This document shows, one piece after another, positions 42,301 through 54,826 of a DNA stretch of 64,000 nt. Source of the stretch: Capillidium heterosporum (Eukaryota > Entomophthoromycota > Entomophthoromycetes > Entomophthorales > Capillidiaceae); the NCBI GenBank assembly GCA_016630905.1, contig WBMQ01000007.1, positions 682,001 to 746,000 on the forward strand, in the 5' to 3' direction. Position numbers and translations under genes: made by a program. Every line of letters starts with the position of its first letter. Position 1 is the first letter of the stretch. The notes below the pieces were generated by a model. It did not search any database, was not told where the DNA came from, and worked only from the letters and a program-made list of their open reading frames with translations.

Positions 42301-44561
42301 CTACATCCATTTTCCTAGAGATCTAGTCATAAATAAATGGCATTTGTACTTGGATTTTACCTTTTGATTCCTTCAGCAGCTTCAGCACAACTATATCATT
42401 AATTTAAAAGTAAATTCGAAAGATGGATCTATCAACTCTATCATACCAAAGTTTATTTCAAAAGTTATAGAAATGAACTTGATTCCTCTAATAGCCTTTC
42501 ATATGATCAACAAATTAATTGATAGGACAAACATCATTTTTAAATCAGGTAGTCTAAGCTTATGTAGCTATATAAATGATGTTAATATCATAGACTGTTT
42601 ACCTTTTCCAATTTGAAAAAATTGATAGCATGATAGATGTATCCATTTCTATGTTTAATTTCAACAATAGATCATCTTTTACTAAATGAAACCGATAATA
42701 AACATATTTTCGACTGATTCCTTTATGTAAAAGCAATCTTCAACTTAAAATCCCTATTCAATTCCAACTTTATATCCTTTACCTATTTAAATGGTTTATT
42801 TGTTAAAAATATATCCACTGACAACTCTTACAACTTTAGTCTGTTGAAGCTACTATTAACCTAACTTCATTCTTTTACTTTCTATACTGATGCATTTAGA
42901 AAAAATTGATTAACCAGCTTCAAATCCAAATACAAGATCCAACATCCAAAGCTTTTGTATGTCCCTTTATCGTCTGGTTGAATATACTATCAAACTTATA
43001 ACGTCTGGAATTAGGTATTATACAAGGTATTCAATTTAAAGTCGAAACTTATAGTAGCGTTAAAAGGCCAAGTAGCTTTTCTTCACTTGTAGATGACAAA
43101 TTTTATTGTATCAATGATGGGTTTAATAGGTAGCTAAAGTGTAAAGCGGACAGGCTGGTTTCGATAAAGTTTTTTCAAGAGCATCCTTCATTTGAATACG
43201 TAGAGCTATAGGTATTAGAATAAATAAATGATATGTATTTAATTGCTTTATGCTATGGTAGCTCAAAATTTATACTTAGTATAGAAAGAAAGACGGTAAT
43301 GGAGTCAAGATTTTCAAAGATAAAGCTTAACCCTAACAATTACTTTCAGAGATTCCAAGTCAACAGATCAAATCAACACAAAGTACAAGCTATTCATGGC
43401 TTTGCTATATAAGCTATATTCACATAGTACCAAGGCTCACAAAGTCATCCATTCAACTACTTAGTTTTAACTTTTGATGATGCCCCGCCAAGTTTTTCAG
43501 ATAATGGCTATCGATTTTGTTGCTATTTCTAAGTCTAAGCAGTCGGGAATGCTTTATCTTATTGAAAACTAAGGCCAAATAGAATCAAACAACAATGCCT
43601 TTTTATAAACTCATGGCAATCCTTAATAACCTACATAAATCATATTGCAATCACAACAATGGAAGTTAAAAGTAAGTTTGTGAACGGAGGATGCCGTGCT
43701 TAAATAGGCTCCGATACCTTGCTTTATATCTATCAACCTCGATCACAGCTTTCACCTCAAACTCCTGATAGCTTTTCATGCTCCCCTCATTTCAACGTCT
43801 AAAACATGTATCGAGGTAGGGGTATAGATAGTTTCAAGAAACTAAACTTGTACACTAGACTTATCGGTTATCGCTATACAAACTAAATTTAAGGCGTGAG
43901 GAAGCACACCAAATAGAGTATGAACTTTTAGTACACCTCAGCTTTTAAACTTAATTGCTATTGCAATAGTAGCTACAATTACAAAACTACACTAGTTGTG
44001 TATTCTAAACTTTAGTTTGGGTTTGTAACTAAAAAGAGTAATCCTATTTTTCAGATGTTGATGGATACCTTCAGTGTAAAGGTATGTACCCACCACAACA
44101 AAACATTATCTAAGCTGAATTTTAAAAGAAGCCTATATGAAGATGTCATGTAACTCACCTACCCAATTAAACTAATTAAAAGTTAGAAACTGTTAGTATA
44201 AAGAGTTAATCGGTACTAAAACTCAACTCTACCCCTCGATACTCAATATTTTACAATTACAATTGACTTCTCAAGATAGATTACCGAGCTTCAATATAAG
44301 CTGTTTATCTACCCTTTCAAAAAGATATGTATTTCAGATTGGTGTCTTTAAAAATAACAACACCAAATTAGGTTAACTTTCTACATACTGCTAAAAAGTG
44401 TATATCAACTTTGTAGTTCAACTTTTAACCTAAGGGTTTTCCCCTTATTACGGAGTCAAATTAGTTTAAAGGAAATCGAGGGTAAATCCAAACTATATAT
44501 ATAGCTATACCTACAAAAATCCCAACCAAAAGTCTTTTCAATACCTTTCCATTTAATTAGT
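39361..44561. other. 5.2-kb region without a recognisable gene
   Basis: No frame of 60 codons on either strand and no motif seen. Strongly AT-rich throughout, except for a somewhat GC-richer island at about 41090-41310. The last few hundred bases must hold the GPCR promoter (TATATATATAG near 44500). Genes with only very short exons could still hide here. Confidence 0.5.
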
Positions 44562-45917
44562 ATGAACGCGACGTCCGAATTTCAAGAGGGATTCCCACCC
44601 AGACCGATCGACTACCATATCTTTTTAGATCAAATGTTGACAGAGTCGGGCCAGTTGAAGACGGTAGCCTCCTGGTTCGCCTTCAGTAGTGCCATCTTAT
44701 CCATCTTCTTCAACCTACTGGTCCTTTTCCCCGTAACAAAGAGGTTGAAGCGGCAATGGAACATCGACATGATGTTGGTCTCCATTATTCTCATTATCGA
44801 TTTGATCTACGGGTTCTGGATCATCACTCAGCACATCGCTTTAACTTCCACCAACTTCAATACCTTTACATCTACTGCCTTTGTCCAGATCAACGGATTT
44901 GTACTACCCCTGCTCATCATGGCCAGTCTCTTTATGGTCAGTGTTTTAAGTTTGGAGCGCTATATGTTTACTGTCAAAGGTGTAAGATGGACTTCCACCT
45001 CATACTACCTACTAGCAGCCGGGTATCTAGCCCCACCTATCTTACTAGGCTTGGTAGGTGCAAGTACCTCCCAATTTATGCCCATGCCTTCTTGCACTTA
45101 CTCCTTGATGCTGATCGACAAGTCCTCCTTCGCCCCCATCTACCTTGGCTTCTTCACTGTACAATCCGTCATTGCTGGTATGGTGTTTAACTCCTCCTAC
45201 TTAGCTATCCTCTTCCATCACCGCAGGCTGCTACTTTTGAAACCCAAAAACCCCAAAGATGCCATTAACACCAAAATTAACCCCAAGCTAGGCAGTAGTC
45301 GCGACAACAACGAGGTTTTAAGCTTACCCGATATGCTCGAACAGCCTTTACCCAAGAACTTCCACAAATTTCAGTTGCGTTCCAAGGACCAGACTAAAAG
45401 TTTGGCCAATACCTTGTTGTATAAGACACTATCTATTATGATCATCTATGATATCATATGTATACCGGAAGTTGTCGCTCTCATCTACGAGTCTTTGACT
45501 TTAACGCCACGTCCAATTCTACTAGATTTCATCTCAGTCATCTTCATTTCCAACCACGCCTTAATCTCCCCCTTAGTTGTCATGTTCCTACACCAACAGA
45601 CTAAAGAGGATTTAGTCGTCTTTAAAAACGACATAACTACCTATCTAGCTAGAAACTTCAATATCAACTTAGGATCGAAACCCAGCTTGGTCAACGAGGA
45701 TATCAAGTTGGACGTCAAAGTTACTAGCCCTAAACCGACCAATGTTGGCAATGACTGTAGCAGTACCAGTGGAGGCAGCTTGTTAAGTCACTCGAGATCT
45801 GATTCGCAACGGTTCGATCGATCACTATTGACAAAGCCTTCGACCTTGTACGGTGACAGCGACAACACTTTTGAGATCAAGGTTGCTGTATTGGATTCCA
45901 ACCAAACTAACGTCTAA
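44562..45917 (+). CDS. Rhodopsin-like (class A) seven-transmembrane receptor, 451 aa
   Basis: Seven hydrophobic segments lie at about residues 36-58, 70-92, 107-131, 145-167, 188-212, 285-309 and 317-341. Class A fingerprints are present but worn. TM1 has FFNLLVLF (Asn 1.50). TM2 has IIDLIYG (Asp 2.50). TM3 ends SLERYMF (the E/DRY motif). TM6 has CIPEVV for CWxP, and TM7 has LISPLVVMF for NPxxY. A Cys in the second extracellular loop (PSCTYS) has no clear TM3 partner. The third cytoplasmic loop is long (~75 residues) and the C-tail Ser/Thr-rich, as expected for G-protein coupling and phosphorylation. No intron. Ligand unknown. Class A receptors are rare in fungi but, from memory, numerous in entomophthoralean fungi. 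Confidence 0.8.
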   Translation: MNATSEFQEGFPPRPIDYHIFLDQMLTESGQLKTVASWFAFSSAILSIFFNLLVLFPVTKRLKRQWNIDMMLVSIILIIDLIYGFWIITQHIALTSTNFNTFTSTAFVQINGFVLPLLIMASLFMVSVLSLERYMFTVKGVRWTSTSYYLLAAGYLAPPILLGLVGASTSQFMPMPSCTYSLMLIDKSSFAPIYLGFFTVQSVIAGMVFNSSYLAILFHHRRLLLLKPKNPKDAINTKINPKLGSSRDNNEVLSLPDMLEQPLPKNFHKFQLRSKDQTKSLANTLLYKTLSIMIIYDIICIPEVVALIYESLTLTPRPILLDFISVIFISNHALISPLVVMFLHQQTKEDLVVFKNDITTYLARNFNINLGSKPSLVNEDIKLDVKVTSPKPTNVGNDCSSTSGGSLLSHSRSDSQRFDRSLLTKPSTLYGDSDNTFEIKVAVLDSNQTNV

Positions 45918-46619
45918 AAGTAGGATTTTTTAACTTTTTTGAATGATATATCCCTCCCTATAATAAAATTTAATTGAAATTTTCTATTTTTCTTTAGATA
46001 CTTGTTTATTGGATTTCGTTTGAATAGGAATTGTAGTTTGAATTGGGTGGAAGCTAGTTTTTTGAAATAGGTGCATGCCGAGAATTGGGAAAAGGAAATG
46101 TAGGGGAAAAGGAGATTAATTTGAGTGACCTAAAATATAATCCTTATTATTTTGTATAACTTTTAAATAAGCTGTTTGAATTTTGGAAAGTTGGATAGGG
46201 AAGTTAATTAGCTAGGTTGGTTTACAATTCTACTAAATGCCAAGCATTGTAAGTATATAAGAGATGCAAATTCTAAATTGAAAAGCTTACTGATTAAGTT
46301 GGAAATTGAGATATTTGCTGGAGGTTGTAAGCAAATTTTGATAATTAATTAGAATATCGGATATGCATATGTAAATTATAGGTATATATTAGTTTACTAC
46401 AAGCAATTTGAAAGTTCATTGTAGTCGTAATTATTGGATTCCTTGATAACTTTTAGTAAAAGTGTCTTATTTCACAATTCATAACTTTGCCTACATTCCA
46501 TTTGGATAAGTGCAAATTTACAAATTATTAGAAATCAAATCTATTCTCAATAATCTTTAAAAAACTAATGATGAAAATTTACTAAACTTTGGTTTCAAAG
46601 GTCGATAACTCTTTGAAGA
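45918..46619. other. Gene-free spacer, MRC1 promoter
   Basis: No coding sequence seen between the GPCR and MRC1, both on the plus strand. Confidence 0.55.
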
Positions 46620-49251
46620 ATGGAGGATACCAACGACTACAATGAACAAGTTCAAGATTTACAAGAAGAGTACGAAGATGGTAGTAGTAGGTTAGAAGGC
46701 TCAGGTGCCCAATTGAGCTTTAACTTCAGTAGGCCAGTCGTAACCCAAACCTACGGTCGAAAGAAGGTAGTTTATGACAGTGAAGAAGATAATGAAAATG
46801 AGAAAGTCGCAAGTCAAGATGTTTTCGAACCAAAAGACACTTTAAATACGACCGGTAATTTTACTTTTGAACCTCCTTCCTTCATTTCGAATGACGCCAA
46901 TTTTGAAGATGGATCAAAGGGTGGTGACTTTGAACAACTAATTGCCTAGTTTGAGGCATAGAGAGGATGGAGGGGAAAACAGATCGGAAGACAATGCCAA
47001 CTTGAACGACAAATTTGACATGCTCAACTTGAGCACAAACGTAGGCTATAAGTCCAAGTCAAGTAGGCTGTTAGATACCATCGATATTGATGCTGATTTC
47101 AGCAACTTTAACAACATAGATAACGACCAGCTCTACTTTCAAGTTTCGGAACAGAATGTCGACAGAGAAGTTGAAAGCGGAACTATTATTCAAGTCGATC
47201 CAAATGGCAATAAGGTTAAAACCAAAACTAAAAGCAAGAGTAAAGGGAGGGCACCCATGAACAAGAAGCAGCTTCTGGAATTGCAGAAGATGACCGATAG
47301 AATGGTCCGTACCGCTCCCATTAACTTGAACTTTGGTGATGGTACAGAAGGTGAACCCAACAAAGTGGAGTCGGCTACTCTAGCTAAAGTTACCAAGAAT
47401 TTGGCGGTCAACAACTTCATGGACATGATCAACAAAAAGAAATTGGAAAAGTAGTCTTGTATTTATATTTTTATACTAACTGTTAGCAAAGTGAAAGAAA
47501 GCGCAGGGAATTGAGTATCAGAGCCAAAATCGAAGAGAAGCGAAATATCCGTCAAGTACAGTTGCAGCGGTATTATAGCTTATGCATATATTGAAAGATA
47601 CTAAACTTTGTCCAATTCTCTAGGGATCATGAATCAGAAGATCTTATCGACATAGGTAGTTCGAAAGAGAAACCCACTCCAGTGAAGTTTGTCCCACCTC
47701 CCAAAGTCAAATTTGAGGTTTCCATCGCCGAAGAGTGTGGCAGGCTAAAGGCGTTAAGTAATCAACAGTACCTTAAAGAGAAGGAACTGAGGAAATCACT
47801 TATTAATTCAGACCAACCTGACCACATTGAGGAGGGAGGTGATGATGGGGAATTAAACTACAAAGATTTTGAAGTTGAAGATATGGGCATGGACATTAAT
47901 ACCAAAGACAAGAATTTGGATCGCATTGATCAACTTATGAATCATCTGGATGATCGTAAAAACTATGGCGCGGATGATACTATCGACTCACCCGATCTAG
48001 AGTTGGACGAAGAGGATCTGACGTAAGTTTATTTACCATTAATTAGATACTCATACTTTCTATGTGCCTTTTAGCAAGGCTACCAGCCTACACTATGGCA
48101 ATGATCTAGTGTTGGAACTTCCCAACCTCCAACCAGGTTCCGATCGAGCCATGAGAGAAGCCAGTGACGTGGTCGAAATTATTGATGATGAGAGTGAAGA
48201 GGAAGAAGAGGAGGAAGAGGAAGACGACGGGTTGGATGAGGATGGCTTACCTATATTTACCAACGGCAACCCCATCACTACTACTGCTACCGGTAACTAC
48301 CCCATTTTCCTTAGTGACGATGACGACGAGAACGCACAGATCGTACGTCAACCCTACCATGCCTATCAACCAAGTTTCGACTCGGATGAGGAAGCCTCTC
48401 ACGACGGACCAAAATGGTAAATATCTGCTCGATATGGCTGAGGAAGAGGACGACTTTGGGCAGATCGTTCAACCCTCCGACGACGATGACTACCTCGAAG
48501 ATTCGGACGGCAACCTTTTGGATGAGCTGGGCTCTATGCTAGCTAGTGATGACGAAGTTAGCGATGACATCGACGGTTTCGCTGCGCGACGTCAGCTGCA
48601 GAGGTACTTTAACTATACATCTTTAATCACGCTAACTCTCACCTTTAAAGGCAGTTCCAAGACAAGGACGACATTGCTAGGTACAATTTGCTAACTGGTA
48701 AGACGAAACCCAGCATATTGGACAATGGGGATTGGGATGACGATGACTTGGATGTACGACGCCGGTACCGCAATCTTGGAACTCAGGATGGCAATATGAA
48801 TCTGGATCCAGACTTTCAGTTCAAGTTCGATTCTCCATCTGGTACACTATTTTATTTATAAAACAATGCTGATACTGCCTTTTAAAACTAGTTTTAGCAT
48901 CCCATCCCGACAGCCAAGCTGTAGATACGAATTATGATCGCAATCTGATGGATATCCTCGACGAATTGCCTGACTTCCCCAAGGGTACTGCATCCCAAAA
49001 CCAAACTCCACATAAATTACCTAATAAACGGGCGTTTGCCAATCCCACTTGGAACGATGGTGATGTAGTACAACAACTACCGTTCGATTCGATAGAAGTT
49101 GAGCAAGGTGAGCAACGGAAACATATAGATCCCATCATCGTTATGAAGAAGAAGGTCAAGAGCAAAGCTAAAGCTAAAGTAAGATTTTATGTCGGTGTAA
49201 ATGTACTTATGTTTTTTGAAATTATTGTAGCCATTCGGTGGGTTCTTTTAA
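46620..49251 (+). CDS. MRC1: Mrc1/claspin-like DNA replication checkpoint mediator, with one frame break
   Basis: Mrc1/claspin travels with the replication fork and relays ATR/Mec1 signals to the checkpoint kinase. The protein is very acidic. KKQLLELQKMTDRMVR and ERKRRELSIRAKIEEKR are found in the middle. The MRC1 domain follows: KYLLDMAEEEDDFG (family EEEAEESEDEY), ARRQLQRQFQDKDDIARYNL, and GDWDDDDLDVRRRYR. It ends PFGGFF after an intron, stop at 49251. Roughly nine exons, with introns near 46921-46963, 47451-47492, 47578-47625, 48028-48074, 48604-48651, 48840-48892 and 49180-49230. The frame through DSDEEASHDGPKW ends at TAA 48418-48420, yet the MRC1 domain continues at once in the +1 frame. 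No AT-rich intron bridges the two. This is either an indel or a real frame break. Confidence 0.72.
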
Positions 49252-49842
49252 AGTTGAATGGAAGAAAGATTTATAATTGGTGAGAAAGGAGGATAATGAT
49301 AGTGAGTGAAGAAATTGGTGCTGCTGTACAGTTTAGATGAGCTGTCGATAGGGATGTGTATAGTTAAAATTTATCGTCCTAGTTGGACTTTTTAGCACAT
49401 GATTATTTTAAACTTTTATTTCGATATCCTAGTTACTATTTAATATGTTTGTCAGTCTTATGAATATATATCTATTTTTTATTAAAGATTTTGCTGTATA
49501 GTTTATTGGGAGGTTGAGATTTATAAGTTTTATCTATATTTCTTACTATAATTTCCAAGTCGATTTTTGTAAAAGTGTTCTAGGTATTAGCTTGCTTATT
49601 TAGCTCTAATTAATGAATATAATAAATTTATTTCATGTAATGAATCAAAAGGTACAAAAATAATTACCAGCTAACTCAATACCTGAAACTTCAACTTTAT
49701 ATAACCTGGAAATTTGTATTTGAAAGCTAAAGCCCAATCTTAAAATTTTCAAATTCAATAGTTAATACAAATATATATAGAAACTCTAGCATAAAAATTC
49801 TAAATCTATACCAACCTTTATTTGCTTTTCAAAAATTAACTC
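49252..49842. other. Gene-free spacer between convergent MRC1 and PWP1
   Basis: AT-rich, with no supported gene. Confidence 0.6.
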
Positions 49843-51678
49843 TTATTCCATATCGTCAAAGTCGGAATCATCATCATCGATAACTCCAATTATCATTTGG
49901 GTGGAGGCTTGATCGGGGAACTTGAATTGACTACCAAACCTCTCTCTCAAAGCATCCATGGCATTGAGATCCCAGATCTTAGGTTGGCCACCCGAACCGG
50001 CCATAGCCAACTTTAATGGGGAATTCATATTAAACTTCAAGCTAAAGACTTGGCCCTAAAAATTTGCCAGGGTTAACATCTGCAAAATCTAATTTACAAA
50101 AAACTTACCACTTCAAAGTTACGAGATAGGATCATAGTAGGTTCGGTGTTGAGGTCCCAGACTTTGACGTAGTTGTCGGCCGAACCGGTCACCAGCATGT
50201 TGGGGATAATGGGGTTGATAGCGATAGCCGAGCAAGCTTGATCATGGGCGTGGATCTTGAGTAAGTGCTGATTGGGCTGACGGATGTCGCAGACTACTAC
50301 ACTACCGTCTTCGCCACTTGTCTAGAATTTAAATAATAAATATCACAATATAAAAATTAAAAGTTACAAAGAAGCGGTTAGAATCGTTAGGATCCCAAAG
50401 TAAAGCTTCAATCTCAGTTTGGGTGGACCAGGTTAGTAGATTTTGAGCCGATCGGGTATCGAACACGTGGACTTTGGAATCGAAGCCACCAGTCAGTAGA
50501 ATGGTTGATTGGGTCGGGTGCCATTGGACCGATTGGACCTAATATATTAAGGAATTGTAACGGAATGGAAAAGGTACCTTGTCGGTGTGGTGGTTAAAGG
50601 AGCGTAGACATTTCAATTGGTTGAGATCCCAAAGCTTGACGGTGGTATCGGCTGAAGAACTGGCAAGTAAGTTTCTATAAGATGCTTTATTAGGAATATG
50701 TATAATGGGTGATGATTTACCTGTGGTTGGAGTTCCAAGAAAGTCCCATAACAGCATCGACGTGAAAGTCATCATTTTTCTAATAAAAATCAAAAGTACA
50801 GGTAAGTATGAAGTACATATAAAAAGAATTAGGTACCTTGACCGATTTGGGTTTGATATCCATACCCAAAATTGCGGTAGGGTAGACGCAGTCGATGTAA
50901 TCCAGGTCCCAGATCTCAATATTAGGGTCGAAACTTCCAACCGCTACGAAGCTACCTAAAATTTATAACCCACTTTCAACAAAAGATAATTTTAAAAAAT
51001 AAATACCTGGCTTGGTACTATCCTCTGGTCTAAAGTTCAACCATTCTACAGCTAACGGTAAAGAAGGCAACATAATATCATGGTGGATAAACAAATTATC
51101 TTCCTGCTCCTCGTACATATAGATCTCTAATTGAGAAATCTCGGGGTCACTACGGCCTAGAACTAGCAAACTGTCATCCTTAGTTATCCTCAAGTTCTCA
51201 ATTTCAGTTTCCGACTAGTTAGTTTGTTAGTTTAAATTATTAAATTGGGGTAGAAGGTACTTCTGACTGGTTGGCTAGATTTTCATCTTCGATTTCCTCT
51301 ACTGGTTCAATAAAGGTGCCTTCCTCAACTGCAATAAAAATATTCTTAACAAAAAAAGCATGGTTATAAAAAAGTTTACTGTTCGTTTCCTCGTCATAAG
51401 TATCCAGGTTGTATTTATCCAACTCTTTATCGATAGCAACATTTTCAGCTGTACCATTTTCTTCTCCCCCATTCTGCTTCAATTCGCTACAAATATAATT
51501 TAATAAACTTTGTATCTACTACTAATTACTTTTGATAGTCCTGTAGATCTTGGTTGGCAAGCGAAAGTTTATCTTGGGTAAGCTGACGTAACCGCTCCAT
51601 ATCTTCTTCCAAAACTTGGTACTTGATGGGTTGTTCCAAGTTGGAACCGCGAGGTACCCAGCAACTAGTTGAAATCAT
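49843..51678 (-). CDS. PWP1: Pwp1 WD40 ribosome-biogenesis protein
   Basis: Pwp1 is a nucleolar WD40 protein needed for early 60S/25S rRNA assembly. The N-terminus MISTSCWVPRGSNLEQPIKY matches yeast MISATNWVPRGFSSEFPEKY. Then come DKYNLDTYDEE (yeast LKEYNLEEYDDE) and HHDIMLPSLPLAVEWLNF (yeast HHDLMLPAFPLCVEWLDY). WD repeats include SSADTTVKLWDLNQLKC and GGQPKIWDLNAMDALRERFG, and the C-terminal end is acidic (DDDDSDFDDME), as in the family. About nine exons with introns of 37-55 bases. It is the third ribosome-assembly gene of this window with FCF2 and IMP4. ATG at 51678 is fixed by the conserved N-terminus. Confidence 0.92.
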
Positions 51679-52227
51679 CTTACAGTTGTGTTATCGAAGA
51701 AACAAAAGTTTTGATTCAAGTTTTGAATGGGCTTTTGTGCTTGACAACTTGGAGTTATTCTCCAAGGTTTTAATTGGGTAGAAAGCTGTGAATCTTTTTG
51801 AGAAGCTCGAATTCTTGATAGAATAGGTTTGTGTAATTAGTTGTTTTATAAACATTGTACAAACGAGGAGTGTAAAGAAAGATATATATTTAAAGCTAGG
51901 AGGGAAGATAGAAGGTGCATAAGACAATTTTCAACATACTTGTTAGGTTATGTATTAAAGTTTAACTATTAGATGGAACAAAGTAGAAAGTTAGTGTAAG
52001 TGCAGTAAAGTTACTGGATTTAGCTCTGAAAATTCAATTCATATGATAAGATAGTTAATAGGGACTTTAAATTTTTAACCATCTTCAAATAAAGCATTAC
52101 TATTAAATATATTTGATATATAATTAGCAGTAAGCTCTTCCTATAATAAATAAACATACACTATATAAAGAACGATACTTAAAAACTCTTCAAAAACAAA
52201 TTCTATTTATTAACTTTGAACAGTGCA
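51679..52227. other. Gene-free spacer, PWP1 promoter
   Basis: Between two minus-strand genes; a 78-codon frame at 51691-51927 has no motif and is not supported. Confidence 0.5.
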
Positions 52228-53967
52228 TCATTTACACACTTCTTCGACGTTAGGTATGGTGACACCTATATTTCCAAACTCCTAAAAAGTTACAATTAGC
52301 AAAGACTTCTAAACCAAAAAATACCTTGACGGCCCTGCCTATGCTTTCGGTTCGCTTCCTAGCCTCCAAAAACATACTTTTATTGATACCCATTTTATTG
52401 AGGTACTTTTCCGACGGTACGATGTAGGGTAATTTCTTCACCTCTTGATACACATTGGCAACTTTTTTGGACGACTTGATGAAGACTTTGGAGCTGGTAA
52501 GGTTCTTGGGCAGCAAGTCTACCCCCTTACTTTCACCAACTTTACCTTTGTTAACTTTACTCTTGAAATAGTCGCAGCTGAAGGATAAGTGAGACTTTAT
52601 TGGAACTATCTCATCCACATCAAAGTCGTCTTCAGAATCGAAAGGCTGACTACCAGTAGCTTTACCGTACTTGACCTTCTGCTTCTCTAAATCTATGTGG
52701 CGTTCGTTTAGGTCGGTTGAAATAGCTTTAAAGGTGTTGACATTTTTGTTAAGATTATTTTCGGCTTTGGGTTTGTTGAAGTCAGGTTTACGGATGTTGA
52801 TCGGTGGCTGGTAGGAATAGCATAGGTTGTCAATGTCGAGTACAGTAGCAACGTCATAATCCCAAGGAATCTAAGAACACTTAGAAAAATACATTTATTA
52901 AAAAGTTACCATAATATCTGATCCAAATACTTTGATACCGCTCCTAGATCTCCCACCATACTTGGTCCTGTTCTTATCAAAGCTTTCTTGCCACTCATGG
53001 AAGGTTTTATCGACGAATCCATGGTGTAAAAAGAATAATGGATCATTAGGGGAGTGCATGTAGTACATATCTCCAATGTTGAACTGATCATCATCGTCGG
53101 AACCCGCTAGGTAAAAGTGCACCAGACTGTGTGAATCGACTTCAAATTGGAAAGCAAACCTGGCAAAGCTAGTTGTCGTTGCCACCATCAAGCTCAACTC
53201 TTTGCTATTCATCCATCTACTGGGGTTAGGTTTTTCTAAGTCGGCACCTCTACTGATACAATGTGAGTAGGGGAAGGTAAGGTTCCATTCTTTAAAGTTT
53301 CCCTCGGTTATACATGCGGCAGACCGATCCTTGTTTACCCTTGAACTTCCGAACGTTTTCAGTATTTGGCTTTTTTCAGGAAAGTAGGCGTCGGCCGTCC
53401 AATCCCAGTAAGGGAGAGTCAGCGATGGATCGATGAGCATGAGAGCTTGTTCGAATTCAAATATGAAGGCTCGGTGCCAGGGTAGGAACTGGGCGGAACT
53501 ATGAGCTTGATCGGCATTCTCGACATGGATCATAGCAAATTCCTCGTAAAGCGTGTAACCAGGTCGACGCTTGGAAGGTGTCTTATATAGTTGATTTAGA
53601 GCATCAATGTACCGTTTTTGCTCATCGGGAGTTAGATCTCGAAACTCTTTACGAACCCAGCGCCTTTTACATTTGACTTTTGGAGGTGGTACGTTGACCT
53701 GAAGTTTTGAGTTGTAGTTGGCTACTGTTGATAAGTAGTTGAAATAGGTAGTTTCGTCTGGGCTATGCGATGTGAAATTGGAGTCGAGGATAAGTTCTAG
53801 GAGCAGTTAGTGGGATTATATTAAAGTATATTACCATTAACCTCAGGTGTTTCTTCGGTACCATTATCCAGCACATTTTCAAGGTATTGATCAATCAAAG
53901 TACTATCTTCGGCACTTAAAATCAAGTTGAGTATAGCAATCCATACTAAAAGCTGCTTCCAAACCAT
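52228..53967 (-). CDS. Secreted tyrosinase (type-3 dicopper oxidase), 539 aa
   Basis: Tyrosinases oxidise phenols to o-quinones, feeding melanin or cross-linking. Exons complement(52228..52281, 52325..52870, 52910..53796, 53835..53967) total 1620 bases. Signal peptide: MVWKQLLVWIAILNLILSAE. CuA shows HVENADQAH then FLPWHRAFIFEFE. CuB shows HSLVHFYLAGS and NDPLFFLHHGFVD, so six His positions are available. The motif DIDNLCYSY that follows CuB is typical of fungal members. About 130 residues past it carry two Cys (FSCDYF and EEVCK) and many Lys; this may be a cleavable C-terminal extension that covers the active site, as known in fungal tyrosinases. Divergent from UBA3. Substrate preference cannot be told. 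Confidence 0.9.
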
Positions 53968-54826
53968 GACTTAAAATCTTTGTCTCTATGCTTATAATCG
54001 CTAATATTGAAAACAAATTTAAAGGGTGAAGGAACTGCCAGAGACCGAAGATATTGGATTTATTAATTCTATACTGCTATTTTAAATTAAAAAAAGCTCA
54101 TAGCCTATTTGAAAGATTTTTCGTATGTTGGTTTTGTTTGATACTTGCATAGTTTGATGGATTGAAAGAGTTGTCTATCATAAATCTCTGGATTTCGATT
54201 CTGTAGCACGTTGAATTGGTAAATTTCCTTCGATTGGATATAGATTACATATAGCAATTCCAAATTAACTGCTTCATAATCCAAAGTTAAATTTAACCAA
54301 GATGCAATTAATTTGGCATGAAGTTATTCAATAACTATATTACTCTGCTAATTATTACCAGTCTAACAATATTAACTATAGTTTGAGAAATGGGACTGTT
54401 AATTTAGACAATACTATCATCAATTTCTTGAATAAACCTATATAATATTAATAAAATTTTCTAATGACTCATCACAATGTAATTGCCTTATTATACTTTA
54501 AGTACCCTTCTTGACACATATATAGTTGTTATAGGTATCTAACTATTAGAATATATAAGTATATTTAGCTTATAGCCTTATTTATATTGAATCTATTTGG
54601 CCTACGTCATTTCCCAACATCAAACTGATCCGAAATAAGTACTACAAGAAATTGCGTCACTGTTCAATTAAATTGGATGCTTTTTTACAAGTTCTATTGT
54701 AAAAAATTTACAAATATAAATGAATATAGCATTATTAATTTAGGACGTTTATTTCTGACCAGAGAATCTTTACAAGCCTTCTATCTATCCTCACCTTTCT
54801 AAGCTTGTTACCTTGAAGACCAAAAG
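53968..54826. other. Gene-free divergent promoter region
   Basis: Between tyrosinase (minus) and UBA3 (plus); no coding sequence seen. Confidence 0.55.

Noticed and set aside
39361-44561. Idea that the gene desert is a centromere
   Set aside because: No repeats, retroelement remains or other positive sign visible; AT-richness alone is not evidence.
48343-48394. A 52-base intron that would repair the MRC1 frame
   Set aside because: Lengths fit, but it is much too GC-rich, has no branch-site-like sequence, and would remove a plausible acidic coding stretch.
51691-51927. 78-codon minus-strand frame upstream of PWP1
   Set aside because: PWP1 has its conserved N-terminus at 51678, and the upstream frame shows no motif.
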